DNA of 5,325 nt from assembly GCA_002686135.1 (NCBI GenBank), contig NZAO01000005.1, positions 264 through 5,588 on the forward strand, written 5' to 3'. This DNA is from Rhodospirillaceae bacterium (GTDB taxonomy: Bacteria > Pseudomonadota > Alphaproteobacteria > UBA11136). Below the pieces are notes generated by a model. The model was not told the DNA's origin. It saw only the letters and a list, made by a program, of their open reading frames with translations, and searched no databases. Below, one piece after another: positions 1-3,935 of the stretch; position 1 is the first letter of the stretch; every line of letters starts with the position of its first letter. The translations under genes were made by a program, and so were the position numbers.

Positions 1-222
1 TTGCAGGCTAGTCTTGCCGCCGGGGTGGCCGCCATCGTCACTGTCAGCATCTATACCGAAGGCGAGGATTTCACCGGTGCCACGGCCGTAATGAGCGACC
101 TTGGAGAGCCGGACAAGCCTTTTGAACTGGTGTCGGGAGACGCCCACGATGCTACTTACGTGACTGTTGACCTCCTGAAACAATGGTTCGATGAGGCCCA
201 GACGGCTAGGCTGTCGGCTTGA
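1..222 (+). CDS. HAD-superfamily phosphatase, CbbY type (3' end only)
   Basis: This is the C-terminal 73 residues of a protein whose start lies left of the window, ending at TGA 220-222. The pattern LAAGVAAIVTVSIYT, then GEDFTGA, then LGEPDKPF is the usual end of the CbbY/phosphoglycolate-phosphatase-like HAD hydrolases. In that family it follows motif IV (the Mg-binding DDS.NG segment), and the Ala/Gly-rich helix and the TxxYTxxEDFxGA strand complete the Rossmannoid core. The family dephosphorylates small phosphometabolites in the cytoplasm, using an N-terminal catalytic Asp that is not visible here, so the substrate cannot be assigned. The next gene starts 139 bp downstream on the same strand. 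I saw no convincing terminator between them, only a weak bulged stem at 223-243. The family call is from recognition of this tail; which CbbY subgroup it belongs to is open. Confidence 0.85.
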   Translation: MQASLAAGVAAIVTVSIYTEGEDFTGATAVMSDLGEPDKPFELVSGDAHDATYVTVDLLKQWFDEAQTARLSA

Positions 223-361
223 TTAAAGGCGGGATCTCCTTAAACTGGAAATGACCCGTGGGCAGCTGGAAAAATCTAGTTTGTATTCCCTTCATACCTC
301 TTGTCTTTGATGGAACTTTGCGGCTTCTATTTCGGACAGGCAAAAGGGGCAATGGTAGCCG

Positions 362-1498
362 ATGCAACGTGGCGGAGAAAAGAACAGCACCCAACGGTGG
401 CCTCGCGCCGGATTGTTGTTGGGGGCGGCTGTCTTCCTGTTTTCGGGATGCGCCTATTTCGGGCCGGATACAGTTCACGGCAACCGCAACCCCTATAACA
501 TCGCCATCCAGAAGACTAGCGAGGAGCAGATGCTTCTCAACCTGGTGCGTCTGAAATACCGGGACACCCCTTTCTTTCTTGAGGTCAGTTCGGTGGCTAC
601 CCAGTTCACCTATAACGCGGGGCTGGCCGGCGCCTTCACCCATGGCGGGGACATATCGAACATCTTCGAAATTGGGCCGGGCGGAGAATACGAGGAAAAC
701 CCCACCGTCACCTATTCACCCCTTCAGGGAGAGCAGTTCGTGAAACGGTTGCTATCCCCTATTTCCCTGGAAACTTTGCTGTTGCTTTATAATTCAGGGT
801 GGAGCGTGGAACGTGTGTTCGAGTTATGCGCACAGCGGATCAACAACATCAGGAATGCGCCGCGCGCAGCAGGGCCGACGCCAGCTACCGCGCCTCAGTA
901 CAAGACGTTCAAGCGCCTGACCGACCTGATGCGGAATCTCCAGATCAAGGACGGCCTGGATATCAGGCTTGAACATCCCGCTCCCGGGGCGGCGGAACAC
1001 CAGGGCAGCTCGCGCATCGTCATGCGCCTTGCGGAGCAGGGCGAGGCTCTTCCCGAATCCCGGGAGCTTGTGAAGCTTCTCGGCCTGTTGCCGGATAAAC
1101 CTTTCTACGTGGTTCACGGCCATACCATCCGACCCGACAGGCATGATCATATCGGCATCCAGACCCGCTCTCTCATGGGGGTTCTCTATTACCTGTCACA
1201 GGGCGTGAAAGTGCCGCCCGCAGATATCGAGGCGGGAAAGGTCACGGTCACTCACACCGCCGATGGCGGGGTCTTTGACTGGGACCTGGTTACGGGCGAT
1301 CTTCTCCGGGTTCATTCCCAGACCGCCAAGCCAGACAAGGCGGCGGTGTCCGTGGAATACCGGGGGCACTGGTTTTATATTGCCGATTCGGATCTGACAT
1401 CGAAAACCACGTTTTCCCTGTTACACCATCTTTTCGCCCTGCAATCAGGCGACGTGCAGAGCACCCAGCCTATCTATACTCTGCCGCTGGGAGGCTGA
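362..1498 (+). CDS. conserved proteobacterial lipoprotein of unknown function
   Basis: This encodes a 378-residue exported lipoprotein. Residues 1-16 are basic, 17-28 are hydrophobic (GLLLGAAVFLFS), and F-S-G-C places the lipidated cysteine at 30, so it should be diacylated by Lgt and cut by LspA. The next residues (AYFGP) lack an inner-membrane retention Asp, which favours the outer membrane. The start is well constrained: an in-frame TAG at 356-358 lies just upstream, and AAAAGGGG (342-349) can serve as ribosome binding site. I recognise the segments IAIQKTSEEQMLLNLVRLKYRDTP (45-70), FLEVSSVATQFT (72-83) and the C-terminal RGHWFYIADSDLTSKTTFSLLHHLFALQ (334-361) as features of a recurring unnamed lipoprotein family in proteobacteria, from memory only. 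No catalytic motif is visible. The tail follows the pattern 'aromatic-Ile-x-D-x-D-x-x-SK'. It is followed at once by a possible small ORF and a secreted protein, suggesting a shared envelope role. Confidence 0.88.
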   Translation: MQRGGEKNSTQRWPRAGLLLGAAVFLFSGCAYFGPDTVHGNRNPYNIAIQKTSEEQMLLNLVRLKYRDTPFFLEVSSVATQFTYNAGLAGAFTHGGDISNIFEIGPGGEYEENPTVTYSPLQGEQFVKRLLSPISLETLLLLYNSGWSVERVFELCAQRINNIRNAPRAAGPTPATAPQYKTFKRLTDLMRNLQIKDGLDIRLEHPAPGAAEHQGSSRIVMRLAEQGEALPESRELVKLLGLLPDKPFYVVHGHTIRPDRHDHIGIQTRSLMGVLYYLSQGVKVPPADIEAGKVTVTHTADGGVFDWDLVTGDLLRVHSQTAKPDKAAVSVEYRGHWFYIADSDLTSKTTFSLLHHLFALQSGDVQSTQPIYTLPLGG

Positions 1499-1502
1499 GA
1501 GG

Positions 1503-1583
1503 ATGAGCCGGGGAGTTTCCACGGGGCGCCGCCCCAGATTGTTCTTCCAGTTTCGCCAACAGGTGTTTCAAGACAGTCCATAA
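1503..1583 (+). CDS. possible 26-residue linking ORF, coupled to the downstream gene
   Basis: A short ORF begins at ATG 1503, four bases after the lipoprotein stop, and ends at TAA 1581-1583. It is preceded by GGAGG (1490-1494) with an 8-nt gap, better than any site in front of the next gene. Its stop and the next start share one base (TAATG), a classic translational re-initiation arrangement. The peptide begins MSRGVSTGRRPRLFF and is basic, with no signal peptide or recognised motif. The downstream start at 1583 has only a poor site of its own (AAGA at 1570-1573), so the ORF may matter for delivering ribosomes rather than for its product. A GC-rich stem (GGGGC 1523-1527 / GCCCC 1531-1535) lies inside it and could act as an attenuator or mRNA processing structure. 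The arrangement is visible; that it is translated is inferred. Confidence 0.35.
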   Translation: MSRGVSTGRRPRLFFQFRQQVFQDSP

Positions 1584-2281
1584 TGAATCTTCTTTCCTAC
1601 CATCTGACGACATTCATTCTGTTTACCAGCCTTTTTCTTGCTTTACCGGCGGAGGGTCGCGTTACGTCGCGTGAAGAAGCGCGGATTTCCCCCTCTGCAA
1701 ACACGTATACCATCGCCATTTGCCACAACCTGGGCTGCAGGGCGCAAAGCACTGTCACGCTTGCCCAGAAACAGCTCTTTAATATTTCGCGTCTATTCCA
1801 GCCCACCGCCAAAACGCCGCGTATTGAGCGCAGACAAATCCGGGATGCCGTCGCCCTATTTGAGCGTATCGCCGGGAAACAGACATCCATCCATCGCGAC
1901 AGGGGCCTTAATCCCAACAGCATTACGGCCTCGCCACGGCCACGGAGCCAGGTCAGAACTGCTTCGTTGTTCCTGATCCCTCCCCGGAATTACGGCAACA
2001 TAGAAGGACAGATGGATTGTGTGGATGAATCCTGGAACACCACGCGTTTTTTAGAGTTTCTTGAACAACTGGGACTGTTGACGTGGCATCACGTACTCGG
2101 CGCCGCTTTCCGGACACCTGGTCTTTTCGAACCGCACTGGGCCGCACAGGTCGAGGAAACGGTCAGCGGTGAGCGCTTCGCCGTTGATTCGTGGATTCTG
2201 GATAATGGAAAGCCGCCTTATGTGCAGCGGCTGAAAGCCTGGAGAGGTGATCTGCCCCTTCCGGTGGAAGGCTTTGAATAA
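1583..2281 (+). CDS. secreted protein with transglutaminase-like Cys-His-Asp arrangement
   Basis: This encodes a 232-residue protein with a signal peptide (hydrophobic residues 9-21, probable cut after A-E-G at 23-25), so it should act in the periplasm or outside. The n-region lacks Lys/Arg, which is unusual. Within the mature protein, CHNLGC gives cysteines 47 and 52. The segment RIERRQIRDAVALFERIAGKQTS (80-102) is probably helical. The conserved-looking core is GQMDCVDESWNTT (142-154), then PHWAAQVEE (184-192) and RFAVDSWILDNGKPP (198-212). I recognise this core (MDC.D.S.NTT ... VDSW..DNG) as an unnamed proteobacterial family, from memory. The order C146, H185, D202, with an H-W-x-x-x-V strand and an x-V-D-S strand, parallels the transglutaminase/cysteine-peptidase core, but catalysis is inferred, not shown. 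The start at 1583 is forced: no ATG, GTG or TTG lies between it and the in-frame stop at 1496-1498. It overlaps the small ORF by one base and converges on the zinc-ribbon gene. Confidence 0.85.
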   Translation: MNLLSYHLTTFILFTSLFLALPAEGRVTSREEARISPSANTYTIAICHNLGCRAQSTVTLAQKQLFNISRLFQPTAKTPRIERRQIRDAVALFERIAGKQTSIHRDRGLNPNSITASPRPRSQVRTASLFLIPPRNYGNIEGQMDCVDESWNTTRFLEFLEQLGLLTWHHVLGAAFRTPGLFEPHWAAQVEETVSGERFAVDSWILDNGKPPYVQRLKAWRGDLPLPVEGFE

Positions 2282-2294
2282 ACAGCCTCCACGG

Positions 2295-2313
2295 CAGGGG
2301 GAAACCGCCCCTG
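2295..2313. terminator. short stem between convergent genes, possible bidirectional terminator
   Basis: CAGGGG (2295-2300) and CCCCTG (2308-2313) form a perfect 6-bp stem with a 7-nt loop. It lies between the stop of the secreted-protein gene (2281) and the stop of the convergent zinc-ribbon gene (2324). No T-run follows on either strand, so it is a weak candidate for intrinsic termination and may only protect 3' ends. Confidence 0.3.
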
Positions 2314-2323
2314 AATTCCTGAC

Positions 2324-2491
2324 CTAAAGCGCCATGCCCTCGCGCCATGCCGCCGTACCCTTGCACGAGGCGCAGATACGCTCACCGGGATGACGTGAAG
2401 TAAACTCGTCCCGGCACATGAGACACTTTCTAGTCTTGGCCTCGTATTCCCGTTGGGGCTTGCTGTTCTTTTTCCGCTTACGATTACTCAT
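2324..2491 (-). CDS. small zinc-ribbon-like protein (55 aa)
   Basis: This encodes a 55-residue protein with a very basic N-terminus (MSNRKRKKNSKPQR) followed by RKCLMCRDEF and ERICASCK. Cysteines 23, 26, 40 and 43 form CxxC-x13-CxxC, a typical zinc-binding ribbon spacing. Alphaproteobacteria carry many small proteins of this style; I know no specific function, and nucleic-acid binding is only a guess from the basic tail plus the zinc site. The start is ATG 2489-2491, served by AAGG (2497-2500 on the + strand) at about 5 nt. A longer in-frame extension to 2656 is rejected because its added residues show no family-like or coding-like character and its start has no such site. The gene has a leader of roughly 150 nt containing a nested hairpin and a small overlapping ORF. 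It converges with the secreted-protein gene and is divergent from the 31-residue membrane peptide. Confidence 0.75.
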   Translation of the reverse strand: MSNRKRKKNSKPQREYEAKTRKCLMCRDEFTSRHPGERICASCKGTAAWREGMAL

Positions 2492-2558
2492 TGTAACCTT
2501 GTTCCAACTCCCAATCCCGACACAAAGCCGGTGCGAAAGACACAAGGGCGGCAAACAC
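2484..2558 (-). CDS. possible 24-residue upstream ORF overlapping the zinc-ribbon start
   Basis: On the - strand, GGAGG (complement of 2564-2568) sits 5 nt before GTG (2556-2558). This opens a 24-codon frame beginning VFAALVSFAPALC and ending at TAA 2484-2486. The frame runs through the zinc-ribbon ribosome binding site and overlaps its ATG by 8 nt (ATGAGTAA), so translation of one could couple to or block the other. The GTG and its site lie inside the hairpin at 2529-2574, so folding could gate access. There is no homology evidence; it may be chance. Confidence 0.22.
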   Translation of the reverse strand: MFAALVSFAPALCRDWELEQGYNE

Positions 2559-2574
2559 CCTTGCCTCCGCACCG
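2529..2574 (-). promoter_or_regulatory. nested hairpin in the 5' leader of the zinc-ribbon gene
   Basis: Two perfect complementary pairs are nested. The outer one is CGGTGCG (2529-2535) with CGCACCG (2568-2574), 7 bp. The inner one is CAAGGG (2543-2548) with CCCTTG (2558-2563), 6 bp, with a 9-nt loop. A competing short stem, GGCAA (2550-2554) with TTGCC (2561-2565), excludes the inner one. The element lies 38 nt before the zinc-ribbon ATG. It does not match any riboswitch class I can recognise. It could be a cis-acting leader or part of a small RNA; the strand is assumed from the gene context. Confidence 0.4.
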
Positions 2575-2641
2575 CAGAGACCGGAAAGTCTACTGATCTA
2601 AAACGATATTTTGTGCCGCACAGCGTAGAAATACGTGCACC

Positions 2642-2690
2642 TTGTGATAGTAGCAAATTTATTGTTGCGACGCAACATAATTATTCTAAT
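2642..2690. promoter_or_regulatory. candidate divergent promoters
   Basis: On the + strand, TTGTTG (2662-2667) and TCTAAT (2685-2690, 5/6 to consensus) are 17 nt apart and would start RNA near 2697, upstream of the 31-residue peptide. On the - strand, TTGCGT (2670-2675) and TACTAT (2647-2652) are also 17 nt apart and would start RNA near 2640, upstream of the zinc-ribbon gene. Both -35 boxes are weak (3/6). The region is locally AT-rich compared with its surroundings, which supports a promoter role but not the exact boxes. Confidence 0.3.
2663..2677. promoter_or_regulatory. perfect 15-bp palindrome, candidate operator
   Basis: TGTTGCGACGCAACA is a perfect 7+1+7 palindrome in an AT-rich stretch between two divergent genes. 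It overlaps both candidate -35 boxes, so a dimeric regulator bound here could control both directions. I do not recognise a named regulator for this site, and no transcription factor gene is adjacent. Confidence 0.45.
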
Positions 2691-2714
2691 CTCTGCCTTT
2701 CCTATTCAAAAAAA

Positions 2715-2743
2715 TGCCTTCGTCTCTTACGGGTGTGACGGCA
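2715..2743 (+). other. possible bulged hairpin in the leader of the 31-residue peptide gene
   Basis: TGC (2715-2717) plus CGTC (2721-2724) can pair with GACG (2737-2740) plus GCA (2741-2743), giving a 7-bp stem with a 3-nt bulge and a 12-nt loop. It lies about 60 nt before the GTG start. The rest of 2691-2790 shows no gene or clear motif. Confidence 0.2.
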
Positions 2744-2805
2744 ATCATAGCGCCGCCGCAACAACACCGCCATCATGAGCCCATAAACACTCATTGGAGG
2801 ATATC

Positions 2806-2901
2806 GTGGCAACCAAGATCACAAGAAGAGCCTTGTCGTTTCTCGTCGGCCTGACGGGTGGGATGATCTCTCTTCTCTGGGCTAGTGGTATGATCGGCTA
2901 A
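2806..2901 (+). CDS. 31-residue single-pass membrane peptide
   Basis: A GTG start at 2806 follows a near-ideal ribosome binding site, TGGAGG (2795-2800), with a 5-nt gap; the frame ends at TAA 2899-2901. The peptide starts MATKITRRALSFLVGLTGG and continues as an unbroken hydrophobic stretch to the end. Lys4, Arg7 and Arg8 lie on the N-side, so by the positive-inside rule the N-terminus should face the cytoplasm. The frame is closed by a stop at 2776-2778, so no longer N-terminus is possible. Glycines at 15, 18 and 19 could pack a helix against a partner. It is too short for a signal-peptide-plus-product reading. I do not recognise it as a known small subunit such as CydX or KdpF. It is followed by ubiX on the opposite strand, with 89 bp between their stops; only short GC-rich stems lie there. 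Confidence 0.6.
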   Translation: MATKITRRALSFLVGLTGGMISLLWASGMIG

Positions 2902-2990
2902 AAAGTATTTTCTGAACGGCGGCGGGTTTCCCCCGAGGGATTCCCCACGCCCCCCAGGCCACTTCGTAGGTTATATGGCCATCTGGCCTC

Positions 2991-3635
2991 TTAAGGGCCG
3001 GTCTTTTCCCCCAGCTTGACCGGTGCCGCCTCGGCATTCTGGTCCATATGGGACCCGGTTTTGGACTCGTCTTCCCCCCATCGCTGCACAGTGCCGCTTT
3101 CCAGGCCGAACAAGTCGAGGATACGACCCAGCGTGTGATCCACCATCTGCTCCAGGGATTCTGGCTTTGCGTAGAATGCCGGCACCGGCGGAGCGATCAC
3201 CGCGCCCATATGGGATACATTGAGCATGTTGCGCAGATGACCGCTATGCAGCGGGGTTTCGCGCACCATGAGCACCAGCCGTCGGCGCTCTTTCAGGGTT
3301 ACGTCGGCGGCGCGAGCCAGCAGGGTCGAGCCCATACCGGTGGCGATTTCCGCCAGTGACTTCATGGAACAGGGAGCCGCCACCATACCCATGGTGCGGA
3401 ATGACCCGCTGGAAATAACCGCTCCCATATTGCCGATGGGATGGGTGACATCGGCCAGGGCGCGCACATCCTTGGGCGCTAGGTCGCTTTCGGTGGCAAG
3501 GACCAATTCGGCCGGGCGAGTCATCACAAGATGGGTTTCCACCGGCAGATCATGCAGCAACTCCAGCAGCCGGATGCCGTAGATCACACCCGACGCGCCG
3601 CTGATGCCCACGATCAGGCGTTCTTTTTCCATCAT
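2991..3635 (-). CDS. ubiX: flavin prenyltransferase UbiX
   Basis: The 214-residue protein joins dimethylallyl monophosphate to reduced FMN, making prenylated FMN, the cofactor of UbiD-type decarboxylases used in ubiquinone synthesis and aromatic-acid decarboxylation. It is a soluble, normally dodecameric flavoprotein. Visible family motifs are GISGASG (10-16, FMN binding), SSGSF (75-79), APCSMKSLA (87-95), LKERRRLVLMVRETPLH (114-130) and PPVPAFY (149-155). The residues I recall as active in the Pseudomonas enzyme (K129, R139, E140, Y169, R185) map with a constant offset of 14 to K115, R125, E126, Y155 and R171, so it should be functional. The tail after about residue 181 is polar and longer than in E. 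coli UbiX. The start has GGAGGA (3643-3648 on the + strand) about 7 nt before a double ATG; M1 or M2 may be used. No ubiD lies in the window. Confidence 0.96.
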   Translation of the reverse strand: MMEKERLIVGISGASGVIYGIRLLELLHDLPVETHLVMTRPAELVLATESDLAPKDVRALADVTHPIGNMGAVISSGSFRTMGMVAAPCSMKSLAEIATGMGSTLLARAADVTLKERRRLVLMVRETPLHSGHLRNMLNVSHMGAVIAPPVPAFYAKPESLEQMVDHTLGRILDLFGLESGTVQRWGEDESKTGSHMDQNAEAAPVKLGEKTGP

Positions 3636-3801
3636 AATAGTGTCCTCCGCCCCTGCCGGATCATGTTCGATAGTTGTATATATGCTAACACGTGGCAGGA
3701 ATTAAAGAGAACACCGCGCCATGACCGACGGCCAGAAGCCGAAAAAAAATACCCGCCGAGTCCGATACCGATACGGACCGGAGCCAATCGGAGGTGGAAA
3801 T

Positions 3802-3846
3802 CATCAGCGCCAAGGGCAAACATGTGGTGGTGATTCGCGGCGGCGA
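3802..3846 (+). repeat. 45-bp near-copy of an internal gltD segment (inverted repeat, left arm)
   Basis: This + strand segment matches the reverse complement of 4501-4545 at 43 of 45 positions. The differences are A3820 (gltD sense strand G) and C3836 (gltD sense strand G). It holds CATCAGCGCCAAGGGCAA and then CATGTGGTGGTGATT. Flanks on both sides are unrelated to gltD. In the +1 frame of the small ORF it encodes [15 protein letters not shown], matching [15 protein letters not shown] of GltD, so the reading frame is preserved. Confidence 0.92.
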
Positions 3847-3867
3847 AGATCGGAAAGCTGATTCATA

Positions 3868-3886
3868 CGTTCCCCGGCGGGGAATG
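3868..3886. other. hairpin between the small ORF and gltD
   Basis: TTCCCC (3870-3875), a GGC loop and GGGGAA (3879-3884) form a perfect 6-bp stem, extendable by a G-T wobble and a C-G pair to 8 bp. It lies 50 nt past the gltD stop on the - strand and inside the +1 reading of the small ORF. Neither strand has a proper T-run after it, so termination of gltD is possible but unproven. The remainder of 3636-3935 holds AT-rich sequence near 3670-3690, the likely ubiX promoter zone, without a clear -35/-10 pair. Confidence 0.35.
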
Positions 3887-3935
3887 CTTAAAACGAGAAA
3901 GTCGGCAATACTCTAGTACGGCGAGGCGAGAATTT

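Larger units (their letters stand above)
3721..3916 (+). pseudogene. small ORF broken (or slipping) at an A8 run
   Basis: From ATG 3721, the frame MTDGQKPKKN continues past a run of eight A's (3742-3749) into Arg-rich sequence and stops at TGA 3859-3861 (46 residues). Reading on from the A run in the +1 frame instead gives ESDTDTDRSQSEVEIISAKG and onward to TAG 3914-3916, with strong G/C bias at third positions up to about 3853. Joining the two at the A run gives a 64-residue product. This suggests either one extra A (mutation or sequencing error) or slippage on A8. The middle (3802-3846) is a near-copy of gltD. The end (VPRRGMLKTRK) is loosely reminiscent of the small hemin-uptake protein HemP, which I do not claim. 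AAGAGA (3705-3710) is a mediocre ribosome binding site. It diverges from ubiX (85-bp gap) and converges on gltD. Confidence 0.4.

Noticed and set aside
223..243. Bulged stem TTAAAGG/CCTTAA after the HAD gene as terminator
   Set aside because: Short, bulged and without a following T-run; not enough to call.
206..643. 145-codon - strand ORF over the lipoprotein start
   Set aside because: It is antisense to the signal peptide and the conserved N-terminal part of the lipoprotein; the composition is that of a shadow frame.
1523..1535. GGGGC-GCC-GCCCC stem as terminator of the lipoprotein gene
   Set aside because: The following sequence is only loosely T-rich (AGATTGTTCTT) and the downstream gene appears coupled; kept only as a possible attenuator within the small-ORF entry.
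2492..2656. N-terminal extension of the zinc-ribbon ORF to ATG 2656
   Set aside because: The added 55 residues look unlike coding sequence, the leader pairs and mini-ORF lie there, and the internal ATG at 2491 has the better ribosome binding site.
2418..2738. 106-codon + strand ORF opposite the zinc-ribbon gene
   Set aside because: It is antisense to a credible CxxC/CxxC gene and crosses the palindrome/promoter zone; its protein has no recognisable features.
2956..2989. AGGCCA/TGGCCT stem just after the ubiX stop as its terminator
   Set aside because: The loop is about 22 nt, the stem is 6 bp, and a G-run rather than a T-run follows on the - strand.
3023..3582. Several + strand ORFs opposite ubiX
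   Set aside because: They are shadows of a fully conserved UbiX reading frame.
3851..3867. GKLIHT in another frame as the end of a HemP gene
   Set aside because: The match is very short and would need a large deletion as well as a frameshift; too weak to name hemP.
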